A DNA stretch of 64,000 bases from Cristatella mucedo (taxonomy: Eukaryota; Bryozoa; Phylactolaemata; Cristatellidae): contig WPIO01000056.1 of the NCBI GenBank assembly GCA_009760855.2, forward strand, positions 467,501-531,500, given 5' to 3'. The notes beneath the pieces are model-generated. The model was not told where the DNA came from, did not search any database, and saw nothing but the letters and a program-made list of their open reading frames with translations. Positions 44,540 to 55,713 of this stretch are shown here, piece by piece. A program made the translations under genes and the position numbers. Every line of letters begins with the position of its first letter. Positions within the stretch are counted from its first letter, which is position 1.

Positions 44540-44990
44540 TCTTCCCAAGTTAAGCATTGTACCACCCGCTTTTCAGAGTCTCTCTGTTTACCTATACCTC
44601 GTACAAACCTCAAATCCTGTGGAGACCGTGCCTTTAGTTTATGGGCTCCCAAAGCATGGAACTTCTTACTACCGACCTGCGTCAATACATCTTCTGATTT
44701 GACCGCATTTAAAAAGAAACTAAAAATGCATCTACTTATCACAGCATTTAGCGGGTCCCTGCGATTCGACCGTTGTTTGTTAATGTGTGCTGACACTGTG
44801 CATGCTGTCACTAACCGTACTTGCATGCTGACACTGTGCACGTCACCCTCAATCATGTTATTCTTGCTGTTTATTGAGCATACTTGCACTAATAATTCGA
44901 TCGTACTTCCTTTGCAGAACTTTTAAGCGTGTAGAAGGAGATTGAGTTCTCTGGGGGCGCCTTATCAAATGCATTATCATTAGTACTGTT
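44540..44990 (+). mobile_element. L2-like 3' fragment
   Basis: Starts within the C-terminal reverse transcriptase region (equivalent to about base 2088 of the first element) and ends with the stem-loop 'agattgagttctctgggggcgcc' and a decayed ATT tail. Confidence 0.8.
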
Positions 44991-46076
44991 ATTATTCCTC
45001 GGCTTCGGCACCCTTCAGACCTAGCTACGATTCTGGATGTCTCTTCTTAATGCTTGAGATGCACTCTGTGCCGCGGAGAATTTTCTCCTGCTGGGAGCTG
45101 CCATATCAACGAGCCGCCAGCTGGTCATTGGTCTGAGTCAGTGAAGTCGGTGGTCAGTCAATCCACCGGAACTTCTTTCACTACCACTGGTCGCCGCACG
45201 CTCCTTCGTAGCCGTACGCGGGCCCCGGCAGCCATGTCGTCCATCCACTTGCCCAGCCAAGCAGAGGGCAAACGGCTCGCTAGTTGACGTTGACGCGTCG
45301 TGGGGAGGGGCGACGCGCGCCCGGGGAAGCACCGCCGCTGGCCCGGCCCGGCCGGTGCTTCCCAGCAGCCTCGTGGCAGCTGAGGCGTCCATCAGTCTGA
45401 GAGCCGCCTCAGCCGCTCGCCGACTCCCTCCGCTCTTTCGGTCGCGCTACAGACGCGCGGCGTGAGCTTGACCGGACATGTCGTCGAGCACGCCACCCTC
45501 ACGCGCGGCGCTCACGGGCGACGCCGATGACAGCTGGTCGTACCTGAAGGATACGTCTGGCTCGTTGAAGGCCGCCCGCCGCTCGCGTCGCTATCACTGC
45601 CGCTCTCTGCGCGCACCGCCACGATAATCGTCTGGTAATCACCGCCACGATAATCTCGCGAGGCCGACGCGCGGCTTCTGGAGCTCAGATCTGGATCAGA
45701 TTCTGGAGATCAGCTCAGCGGGACTCTGCTTTGGCCGATGGATCGAAACTCTAGAGGGCGCTCTCCCGAAATCAAACGTAGCGGCGGCCGCCGCCACTAC
45801 CGCAGCGATAGCCACGTAGAGCAAGGCGTGCCCCGATCTGAGAGCGGCGACCGGTCTGGCCATGCCGCTGACCTGAGCGGGAGAATTGCATCCTATGCTT
45901 CGGTGATGCTATGCTCTCAGAACCAACGTTAGCTTATCGGCACCGCAGCGCCCCCCCCCCGCAGCCAGCTTGCTCCCCCACATGCGTCACTGTGAATCTC
46001 TCTAACTTAGTGGTCATCGGGCCTGTTGAAACTCCATCGGCCAGACTTAACGCTTGCCTTTGGAATCCTTGCTCAG
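44991..46076. other. GC-rich host region, no supported gene
   Basis: Open frames here have no recognisable motifs. Contains a C10 run near 45950-45960. Confidence 0.4.
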
Positions 46077-46896
46077 TGTAGTCAGGCTACTTTTCAAGAA
46101 AGCGACACTAGACCAAGAGAACTTAAGCAACTACCGCCCAGTCTCCCTTCTACCATTCCTATTAAAGACACTGGAACGGGTCGTGGCGGACCAGCTGAAC
46201 TCATACATCAAAACCTTACACCTTGCTATTAAGTTCCAGTCTGGCTTTAGAACTAATCACTTCACAGAGTCAGCATTGCTTAAGGTATACAACGACCTAC
46301 TTAGGAATGTAGACATGGTTAGCGTGTCTGTGCTTGTTTTTCTCGATCTTTCGGCAGCTTTTGATTGCATCGATCACAAAGTTGTTTTAGAGCGTCTCTC
46401 ATCTCGCCTGGGCATCACTGGCACTGCTCTGCCGTGGTTCAGGTCCTATCTCAGTGGGAGACTCCAGAGTATTGACGTGAATGGACAGAGATCATCTGAG
46501 GTACCTCTGAAATATGGGGTACCTCAGAGCTCCGTGCTAGGTCCGGTTCTTTTCTCGGTTTATACTCTCCCTCTTGCTGATGTGATTGCCAAGCACAATC
46601 TAGGCTTTCACTTCTATGCGGATGACACTCAGTTGTACCTTTGCTTTGATCCCTCCCAGCCTTCGAGCACCTCGAACTTTCTCAACTCACTTGCTGCATG
46701 TATTGATGACATCCGCAGATGGATGGCAGCAAATTTTCTAAAACTAAACGATGATAAAACTAACTTACTAGTTATGGGCAAACCCAGTGTGATTTAGAAA
46801 TTGGAAAAGCTGACACTCAAAATTGGCTCTGCCAGCATATCTCGTGTTGAATCAGCTCGAAATCTAGGTGTCATATTCCAAAGTGACCTCTCGTTG
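46077..46896 (+). pseudogene. L2-like reverse transcriptase fragment
   Basis: Matches bases 912-1716 of the first element at high identity and keeps motif A and the YADD box (near 46618), plus the seven residues missing from that copy. TAG at 46794-46796 ends the frame. It has no 3' part or ATT tail: at about 46896 it is joined directly to Polinton 2 sequence, so this edge is a rearrangement, not an insertion end. Confidence 0.85.
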
Positions 46897-47026
46897 TTTA
46901 GATCATGACGCTAATTGTGCTATTTCAAAACTATTCTCATTCGTTAAAGGTAAGCGCAAAGCAACAAAGTCAAAAGTTTATTGTTCTAATAGTTCATCTA
47001 TACTTTTCAGGAAGATACGTAACTAA
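46897..47026 (+). pseudogene. Small zinc-ribbon protein, C-terminal remnant
   Basis: The last ~40 codons match the end of the Polinton 1 gene at 40597-41042 (VKGKRKATK). The N-terminal zinc-ribbon part is lost at the junction. It overlaps the 3' end of the fibre gene convergently, as in Polinton 1. Confidence 0.6.
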
Positions 47027-47878
47027 CCAAGAGGTTTACCTTTAAATTTCCAAGATTGTCAATGAAATAATAATCAGTTGGTAATTTACTAGAATATGCA
47101 TAATACTTTAAGTCTAATCCTCCATTTGTAGAAGCATCATTATTAGCTCTTATTTCACCAGATACAACAGTTGTATCACTACTAGGTTTAAGGAATGCAC
47201 AATTAGATGTTCCAACGACCATAACACTTAATAACATTATTGGTGGAGCTGCTCTATTTGTCCATGAATAAGACACTGATAGATTTATAATTGAATTCAA
47301 CGTTTTAGGATTCATTGATACCGATATTACTTCTGTTATTCTTTCAACTGTTTTATCAGCGTACTTTTTTCGTTGCAGCATCACTAGGAATAACAGGACC
47401 AGGAGCAGCATTTGTTATCAAATTACCGCCCACATTTATGTTTGTTGTTGAAGGATAAGCTTTTAGTAATACATCTCTTTTCATTCCTCCATAAGTAACA
47501 CACAAGTCCTCATTCAATACTACTGGATTTCCATTGCCCGAGTTCCAATAAGTTGATCTTATAGTATAACTATTCATGCTTAAATCTCCTGACATTTTGT
47601 CACCTGTTTTTTTAACATAATTATTTATCTGACTAACAATAACACCATCAGTAGGATTAACACCTGCTCCAAGATTTGTAATAGGTTTACCAGCAAGATC
47701 CAATGATGCTCTGGAATTAACAACAAAGTCTGTATTTGCATAATTTTTTTGTTACAGCATAAGATTCATCTACAGGATCAGTCATATTTATAATCCTATT
47801 TCCATTTGCATTAAGATCAGATAGTATACTACCATTAATTCTTGATACGTAACCATCAGTGTGAATTTTTGCAGTCAT
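47007..47878 (-). pseudogene. Fibre-like protein, frameshifted
   Basis: ATG at 47878 preceded by TATAGAG. The repeats (NGNRIINMTDPVDESYAVT, NLGAGVNPTDGVIVSQ, NAAPGPVIPSDAATK) and the C-terminal domain match Polinton 1. Frameshifts near 47370 and 47740 (A/T homopolymers) break it. Confidence 0.75.
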
Positions 47879-48695
47879 CTCTATAATTGTTTGTCAAAAC
47901 TTTTGATCTATCTAAAACTTCTCTAACTATTAGTACAATTCTTGCAAATCTACTATAATCTTCTTCTTCTACTACTTGTATTTCTAATTTTTTTATATAA
48001 TATTGTATATCATACCCTTTACTTTTTGTATTCTTAAAACGTCCATAATAACTTATAATATCAAATTCAAAATCAAAGTATTTCTCATCCTTAAAAAGTA
48101 ACATAAACAATGGTGTTCTAATTGGTAAATCAAAATCATAATTAGTAGGTATTCTAACATTTCCTGCTGCTATGTAGCCTACAGGTTTTTCATCATAATT
48201 CAATTCTTCAACGCAAATCTCAAAGTCAGAGTAAAAATATCTACTTAATTTTAAAACAATTAATCCAAGTAAACACTGAGCTAAGTATTGTTATGAAATA
48301 AACTCTTCAACAATGCTTCTACTCGATAAAATTGTATTTCTACTAGTGTATCTTCATCAATTATTCCATCAGAAGAATATCTATAAACTCCATCACTAGT
48401 AAAACAATCATTTGCATTCTCAATCTTTCAATTAAGTTTCATTTCAAGAAATTTAGCAGCAAAAGGTATAAATACCTTGCCAAACAGCATTTGAGGAAAT
48501 CTCATAGGAGAGTTATTAGAAACATATATTTTTTAGTTTTCTATTTGCAATTAGTTCTATATCACAATCCGTTTGCGCTCCAAAAACCATATCATTTCCT
48601 AAAACAGAATAAACATCTGATCCAGCAATATTCAATGACATTGATTTTTTCCATTCATCTGATCCTTGAACAATATTTTTTTTGCATTATATTCT
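47856..48695 (-). pseudogene. YqaJ-like nuclease, decayed
   Basis: The N-terminal VQGSDEWKKSMSLNI motif, the SDGVYRYS/LVEI region with a damaged ExK site, and the C-terminal half (47856-48203) are recognisable; frames change several times near 48290-48430. It overlaps the capsid gene end and fibre start as in Polinton 1. Confidence 0.7.
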
Positions 48696-49257
48696 GTTTT
48701 TAAAATTTTTTTAAATTTTTGAACCATCATAAACAAATGTTCCTTTCCTACTAGTAAAGTTTGATCCATTACCATTAGATAATAATTCAGCAGTATTCTC
48801 ACAAATAGTCAAATAGTGAAGGATGATTGTCGTAGCAGGAATTGCAGCAACAGTAGGAACAGCTCCAACAGCAGCAATAGCAGCAGCAGCATAGGAATCA
48901 AACTATTAAATTCAACTGTTACATCTAGTTTAGATGCTACTCGAAGAAGCTCATCATTATATTTAAGATCAATAACATGAATAGGATACAGAGGTAACCA
49001 TTCAGGGTAAGCAACTCCAACAGGTTCAGTTACTTCATTCAATCCAAGATATTGTTTTCTGAATGTAGTAAAATCTAGATGTGCAGTAGAACATCTTCCA
49101 TCTCTAGGATAACTGCTTCTTGCTACAGCCGGATATTTTTTAGTTCCATTAGCAAGCACAGTAACACTCTCAAAAATATCCCAGTGATTGAATGTACTAG
49201 GATTGTCAGTATATGATCCATATTTAGCATAGTTTTGAGCAACAACAACAACAAAGA

Positions 49258-49386
49258 GCTGGTTTGATCTAGCGGATAAGGTGCTCGCCCCGACCAAGGT
49301 CTGACTGAGGTCGTGGGCTCGAGCCCCGAGGCATATGTGAAGCGCCTGAATAGAGATTAAGTTCTCTTGGGGCGCTATACAAATGA
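49258..49386 (+). mobile_element. tRNA-derived SINE with L2-type 3' tail
   Basis: Head with A-box-like 'gatctagcggataaggtgc' and B-box 'gggctcgagcccc', then the tail 'gcgcctgaatagagattaag' and 'gttctcttggggcgctatac'. The tail is nearly the same as the 3' stem-loop of the L2-like elements. It is directly followed by an L2 3' fragment. Confidence 0.8.
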
Positions 49387-49609
49387 ATTATATCTGCCAC
49401 TAACCACATTTGCATGCCGACCCTGTGCATGTCACCCCTAACCATGCTATTCATTTTGTTTGTTTTTCAAGCATGATTTTACTTACTATTTAATTGCATT
49501 TCCCTTTGCAGCAAATGTAAAGCGCCTAGAAAGAGATTAAGTTCTCTGGGGGCGCTTTATCAAGCACATTATTATTATTATTATTATTATTATTATAACT
49601 GTCTTACTT
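49387..49609 (+). mobile_element. L2-like 3' fragment fused to the SINE
   Basis: Begins abruptly inside the SINE tail with 'atctgccactaaccacattt' and ends with the stem-loop (about 49517-49556) and (ATT)n. The pair interrupts the Polinton 2 capsid gene. Confidence 0.85.
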
Positions 49610-49977
49610 TATCAATGCTATTTTGTACAGATAGAGTTCTAGTATATTTCAGACCTTGATTAAAATGTGTTAGAGTCATATTCTCATATCGTCTAACTCT
49701 GTAGTTAAGTTTTAGTTTATTTGCTCTATCACTAGTAATATCAGCAAGAGATCTTTGAATGTTTATCATAGGAGTAACACATGGAACCATCAATCACATT
49801 TTTGTCATGTTAATTTTGAATGCATTCAGAGTATTATTTCCAGCAGCATTAGCAAGACCTCTACTTACAATGGCATTAGCATCACCAGAAGTACCAGTCA
49901 TAATTGCATCAAAATCATTTCCACCAACTCGAGTCATTTCAAGAGTAAATGGAACATTATAAAGAATTGTGTTCATG

Positions 49978-50848
49978 TAATGTATCTCCGTCTGTAACTC
50001 CACAAAGTCATAAAGACCATGTGTGTATTACGCAGGAGAGTTTTGTATAACGCACTCACAGCCTCAGTGGCTTTCGGTACGCATTCGGTTGCCAACAGAC
50101 TTCGTCTCACGCAACAAAGAGAAAGTGGGAAGCATAGCAGAGTCAGGAGAGCAGTTGAGGTAGTGAGTAGCATAGAAGTAGCAGCTCAGGACCGCTGAAA
50201 AGGATGAGCCATAGTCGGCAGTAGGAGAGTAGTTATCGTTGCGTAAGAATTGTGGAAGCAAGTTCCACAGTCTAGGACCTGCAGAGCTAAAGCTTCTGTC
50301 GCCAACTGTCTTTAAGCGGAGGAATGGGACAGCTAATTTATTTTCCACACAGAACCTGAGGGCACGAACAGGCTGAAACTGATGCAGCAGCTCAGCTAAG
50401 TAGGAAAGAATCACGATTTCACAATGGCGGGATGCAGTAAGGCACCGTGCCTTAGAAATTTGCAATTTACTCAAGACCAGCAATAACTTCCCCTTTGGAT
50501 ATTTGTGAAAACCTAGATGTATGGTCTTGCACTTCCAGTAGGTCAAGAACGCAGTGATTGAAGAAAGCTTGGGCACGCATTCCCAATTGTGATTCATTAA
50601 ATATCAACATACAACCACCATCAGCAGCACTGAAAAATTTATGTCTGAAAGACTGCCCATCAAATAACCTCCGCGAGTAAAGAAAATAGCTAACACCGAC
50701 CAAAATTTGATTGTACAATTCGACAGGTGAACGTTTTACCTACCCTCACTGGCATCTCTTCCGTAGACATTTCAAGTCCTTGTCTTAGAGCAGCTTTTAC
50801 TGCATCAATGCCATCGTAATTGTAGCATGCTACTTCAATGTCTGAAAT
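49978..50848 (-). mobile_element. Insert in capsid gene: eIF2-alpha exon plus non-LTR fragment
   Basis: Minus-strand insert flanked by 'acat' on both sides, a possible short target duplication. Order: 7 bp ending in an AG acceptor, a 98-bp eIF2-alpha exon, a GT donor with intron-like sequence, then the C-terminus of a CR1/L2-like reverse transcriptase (50064-50420; RLKTVGDRSFSSAGPRLWN), a family different from the (ATT)n elements, and about 80 bp of unknown sequence. Confidence 0.75.
50744..50841 (-). pseudogene. EIF2S1: eIF2-alpha exon fragment (host gene)
   Basis: The 98-bp segment encodes [20 protein letters not shown] and then [12 protein letters not shown], closely matching the conserved C-terminal alpha-beta domain of the translation initiation factor eIF2-alpha (about 23 of 32 residues equal to the human sequence as I know it). 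It is preceded by 'atttcag' and followed by 'gtaggt', matching splice acceptor and donor sites, so it was copied or moved as genomic DNA, not as spliced mRNA. One isolated exon within a viral capsid pseudogene cannot make a functional factor. Confidence 0.85.
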
Positions 50849-51544
50849 ATGTCAGCACAGAAACCAGAAAGTCTTGATAGTGGCAATGTTATACTGAACG
50901 TACCTGCATTATCTGCAAGAACATTAGACAAACCTCTTTTATAAAGAAAACCAATACTTGAAGAAGTTGCATATGCAGCAGGAGGACTAGTATACGGATA
51001 ACTAGCAGGATTAACAGTACTAGCAGATATATTAAAAGGCATATCTTTTATTGAATTAGCTTCATCTTTTTTCCAACTAGTTGCAGGTCCTTCAGTTCTA
51101 TTATAATCATTTGGATAACAAAGTAAAACCATAAGTTTTGAAACAGCTCCGGGTCCTTGCTGTAGTGCAAAATACTTTCTACTTTTTCAGTACCAAGTCT
51201 AATTCTCATTGAACTAAACATCCATGCTCCAGCATTATTAACAAGACCTGCAGCAAGATTTCTGGTAGGAGCACCATATACACCACCAGCAACTGTTTGA
51301 ACTTGTAGCTGACCTTCAAGCAGAAGATATGAATCAGAAAGAACATAACACGTTTGCTGTTCACCAGGTACAATAAATGTTACTAGTTTATTAGCAATGT
51401 TCCCAGTTTCAATCTTATTTGTTTGATACAACTCTCAAAATTGATAGTCTTTAATGTCATAGTTACGAAAACTAGGATCATTAGGTTCTAGTATACTGTC
51501 AAGAGGAGCACTCGCCATTTCTTCTCTATATAGAAAACTAAAAA

Positions 51545-52141
51545 TTAATTTCTACTTTGAGTATATAATCCAGCTCCTATTCTTTTCTAATATTTCCACC
51601 ATAACCATCAGGCCTTGTTCCTTTAACAGCCGGTACAACAGCTTTCTCTTTGATTACTTTCTCTATTTCTTTATAAGCTTTTGGATCATTCTCTCTAAAA
51701 GTTTCAGAGTAGTCATCTACTTCTTCCATCGCTGCTTTATGTTTCTTTTTGTTTGTTGGCTTGAGTTTTTAAAGCATAGCACGTTTAATCTCAATATCCA
51801 TCTCTTTAATCTTTCTATCATGATTTTCTTCTTTCTTACGTTTCTCTAGTTCACATTCGAATTCTTTCTTTCTTCTTTCCTCTTCACGTCTATCATCAAC
51901 GTTCTCTTCTTTTTACAGCATAATCTTGATCTACTTTCTCTTTCTTTGTTTGTAGTTCAAGTAGTTTTCTAGCTTGATGGATATCCATACCTTTATTAGC
52001 AATGTTCATACTTAGACCTGTTAATCCTGTTGTTAGAGGTGCTACTTTACCAACACCATCAATTATTTTACCTAGTACTCCTGATCCATGGTATTTACCT
52101 CCTTTAATTCTACCATGTCCAATTCTAGCATAGCTACCCAT
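51545..52141 (-). pseudogene. pVI-like protein, frameshifted
   Basis: ATG 52141 with TATAG four bases upstream. The N-terminus (MGSYARIGHGRIKGGKYHGS) is nearly the same as in Polinton 1. Frame changes near 51900 and in the last third (51600-51780); the end still shows RIGAGLY. Confidence 0.75.
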
Positions 52142-52150
52142 TGCTCTATA

Positions 52151-53007
52151 TTACTTTGAAATTTCTATGGTTGCAACTACATCAGAAATAGTATTAACTT
52201 TGTTTCCATTCCGATCTATTAAACTAATTTTAAAAGTACTTATTAAATCTATATCACCACGTGTTGGTAAGTACAATATATTTGGTATGTATAGATCAAC
52301 TTTATCTCCCGGATTAATATCATCAATATCGATAATATATAAAGATGAAGATTGTTGTAGATAACCTGGTACAACTTCTATATAATTTTTAAGTGGATCA
52401 ACTGAATCACAATCAACACTAATCCATCTTATTCCTTTATTATTTGGTAAGACCATTTTATTCCATGCTTCATAAATTCCAGAGTAATACATTGCTTTTT
52501 CTATTAATTCATAAGTAGCTCCACCTACAAGAGGAGAATCAAATGTTCTGTGTTGATTTGAGTTGAAACCCAATGTATCATCAATTGAATTTACAACTCC
52601 AGCAGCATTACTTCCAAGTAGTACAATAAAATCTGGAGTTACCTGCATTATTATTCCATCATCACTATTATTAATACATTTTATTCCAGTTGCATTTTTT
52701 TAGTGCTATCTTAAAACGCACCAGGTTTTACAATAGCTAAAGCAGTATTAAGCACTGCAACAATTTTATTTGTGTCATATTATCCGGGTGGAATTGTTAT
52801 TGAAGATTTATTTAAATCTGCTAAATTATATCTAAATCAAAGTTAATCATTTACACCTGCAATAAGATTTGATATAACTTTATTAGTATAAGTAAACTCT
52901 ACTCTTTGTAATCCAACTTTATTATATCCAGAGTTTGAACCAAGAATAATTGGTGGTACTAACGTTTTTGAATCATAGCTAGTAGTGCCTGTTTATCTTA
53001 TAGACAT
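52151..53007 (-). pseudogene. Penton-like protein B, several nonsense codons
   Basis: ATG 53007 with TATAG two bases upstream. The C-terminal 165 codons (52151-52648) are open and include LGFNSNQ and DIDDINPGD. The N-terminal third has stops at codons 5 and beyond (for example TAA near 52995). Confidence 0.7.
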
Positions 53008-53014
53008 TCCTATA

Positions 53015-53866
53015 TTATAATTCAACAATTTCTATAACAACAGTTATTTTTTGTGAACTAAAATCTAATGAATTTAAATTCTGATCAGTAACAGTTATTA
53101 CTATATCAGAAATAGAATCTCCAACAATATTATGATATTCAATAGTATTTGGTTCATAAATCATTTGTTCCCAAGGATAAGAATTGCAAGAAAAACTTCT
53201 TAATACTGGGTAGTTCCATTTATATAACTCGTTCCACTAGCAACTAAATTACAACTTTCAAGTATTAGATTTACTGTTGAAACAAAAATTTCATCTTCAG
53301 AAATAAATTTAACATTTGGCATACAAACAACAAGAGTAATACTAGGATACATTGATTTAAAGTTTGGATCTGTTGTATAAGCATCACTAGTAAAACCAAG
53401 TATTTTAGAAATAGTAGACTTATTAGCAAGGTATGTCCAACCAATAGGCAAAGTAACCCAAGAATTAGTAGTAGCAGTGTCAACACTTAAAACAAACTTA
53501 CCAGTTGTAGCTCCTGATTGTGTAATTGAATTGTTAGTTACATCTGCAATACCGATGTTCATGTAATCTGTAGTAACAGTATAAGTTCCAGTTTTAATTG
53601 TTATTGTCTGTTCTGATCCTCCCACTACTCTATAACAAAATTATTATTAGAATTAGTTAAATTTTTTATAGAGTTAGTTCCAGTGAACTTAAAACATATC
53701 TTGAACTTTTGTTTCCTAATTTAATAGGATCATTTATATGTACTTAAATTGGATTAGTTGTTCCAGTTATATTAAATATATAACCATCTTTTCCTGCTTG
53801 TCTATCTTTCTTAAATCCTTCAAAACTTGTAAAGAAATCTTGTACGAATTTTAAAAGATCACTCAT
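53015..53866 (-). pseudogene. Penton-like protein A, decayed
   Basis: ATG 53866 overlaps the end of the coiled-coil gene. MSDLLKFVQDFFTSFEGF corresponds to the helical N-terminus in Polinton 1; the central part (53200-53625) is open and contains LGFTSDAYTTD. Frameshifts near 53200 and 53640-53700. Confidence 0.7.
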
Positions 53867-53873
53867 TTCGATA

Positions 53874-55018
53874 TATCATATAAAAGTTTATTTATCTTAG
53901 CAACATAAGATTTTGGAACTTCTCCAGACCTAGCAAGAAAATCAAAACCAGCACTTTATGAGCTTACAACTCCCTTATTTCCAGCAGCAAGTTCACGGAA
54001 CCATAAATCAATCTTATCAAATACTTCTTTATCACTACTTACTAATAGTATTACTAATAATAGTATTACTAATAATAGTATTACTTCTACTCCTTGACCA
54101 ACTTTCTCTTCTGGTTTAAACTTTGGTTTAAGATACTCAACAATTATTTCTTCTGTGTTCTTTTCTTCTTTGAATATAATTTTGTAAAAATATTGAAAAG
54201 AATTCCGTCGAATTGTTTTTTAATTTTTCATTAGGATTTGTTATACTATTTCTTACGTTGTCATATACTTCCCCTTTAGTAACAAGCTCAAGAAGAATTC
54301 CTTATCATTAACTACTTTAGGAGCAGCAATTGCAAGATATTCTTTTAATTCCTGTATTATTGCTTTTTTATCTTTTTGGTGTACCTGTTGATGGATTAAC
54401 ATTAAGATAATTAGGAATAAATTTGCGAGTTTCTTTAAGATATAACATTGTTTCATCATGAGCTGCATTTGTAATTGCACCAATAACTATATTAAGTGTT
54501 TTTAGAATTTCCGTTGTTGAATGCTTCCATCGATCTTTTAAAAGCTCTTGAAATATCTGGTGTTGATTTTTCTTCTATATTTTTCTGCTTGATCTAATAC
54601 TTTTAATCTCTCCTTTATATTCCAATATATTTTTAGTTGATTTTTACAATCTAAATTAATATTTTTTATCAAATTATTTAGTTTATCTTTAAATTCAAAC
54701 ACATCTACACCCAAAGCTTTTTGTATTTCTTCACTTCTCTTCATTTCTATAGCAAGTTTAGGTCTGATTTGCTTTATTTTATCAATGACAGTTTCTCCTG
54801 AATTATCTGTCGATTTTTCTATAGCACGTTTATTCATGTTCTACTCTATCTCTTGCAATCATTTCTGCTTCAATTCTTTGTATTTTTTAACCACTATCAA
54901 GTATAGAAGCAACACGTAACTCTTCAAAGTTTCTAAGTTTATTTTCTAAATAAGTTGCTTCTTGAACACTTTGTGTATAAGATTTATTTTTGCTTGCGTA
55001 TATCTTTCCGTTAGTCAT
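53874..55018 (-). pseudogene. Coiled-coil structural protein, decayed
   Basis: Collinear with 33854-35044 of Polinton 1 (MTNGKIYASKNKSYTQSVQE at the start, VPKSYVAKINKLLYDIS at the end) but with many stops and frameshifts. A 15-bp unit (tactaataatagtat type) is repeated about three times at 54040-54085 and is not in the other copy. Confidence 0.65.
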
Positions 55019-55020
55019 TC

Positions 55021-55694
55021 CTATTTACAATTAAAAATAGTTATTAATTGTTTACCTGTACTATCCATTGACCAAATTCATCCTTCTGATTCAGTTTTAT
55101 TTAAATCTATAGCCCAATATCAAAATCTATATCTAGTACAAGAATTAGCCCATTCTTTAAATTGTTTCTTCTTTTCTATATCACCAATATATGCATCACG
55201 AATATACTCAATATCAGTATTATTTTGTTTAAAGATTATAATCATGTTTAAATTGTTTCTGATTTCTCGTCTAGGAATATTAGTAAATCCTTGAGCAAGA
55301 TAAAATATGTTCAACCCCTTATGTCTACCTCTAGTAAAATAATCTAAAACCTTTGATTGATCTTCCGTCATTAAATCATCAAGTACAACAACATTCTTAC
55401 AATTCTTATATGAGTCAACTTCAGACATATCATCAATACCATTAAACCAAACATAAGCAGGATTATCTTTAGTCATTGACATAAGACCACGATATAACTT
55501 TTGATCTAAACTTGAAGCAATGATTGTACAACCATCATTGTTTAACATTCCATAAAATATCCAATTTATTACTGAGATTTACCTGTTCAAATTATTCCAA
55601 GTACTAATGCTCCAATAGGCACCTTAGGCAGTGGTTCTTTATTTCCAGTATCAACATTTTGTCCAAAATTAAAAGCTCTGACTTTTAGCGACAT
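55021..55694 (-). pseudogene. ATP: FtsK/A32-like packaging ATPase, decayed
   Basis: ATG 55694 with TATAG upstream, head to head with the zinc-ribbon/protease gene (19 bp between the two ATGs). The Walker A region is damaged by stops (near 55575-55600); the region from Walker B (NVVVLDDLM) to CTRYRF is intact (55120-55548). Confidence 0.85.
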
Positions 55695-55713
55695 TTTCTA
55701 TATTATTATAGAT
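55695..55713. promoter_or_regulatory. Divergent pair of TATAG motifs between ATPase and protease genes
   Basis: The 19 bp between the divergent ATGs hold one TATAG for each strand (minus: 55698-55702; plus: 55707-55711). The homologous interval in Polinton 1 (33135-33168) has the same arrangement. Confidence 0.5.

Larger units (their letters stand above)
48698..51518 (-). pseudogene. MCP: Major capsid protein pseudogene split by two insertions
   Basis: ATG at 51518 with TATATAG upstream. The coding parts are 51518-50849, 49977-49610 and 49252-48698. The first gap (49978-50848) holds an eIF2-alpha exon and a non-LTR fragment, the second (49253-49609) a SINE and L2 fragment. There are also a TGA near 51437 where Polinton 1 has arginine, a frameshift near 51120, and a frameshift or slippage near 48890. 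The parts align collinearly with the intact 516-aa gene of Polinton 1. Confidence 0.85.

Noticed and set aside
50744-50841. eIF2-alpha piece as a viral PKR decoy like poxvirus K3
   Set aside because: Such decoys use the N-terminal S1 domain. This is one exon of the C-terminal domain, out of context and inside a broken gene.
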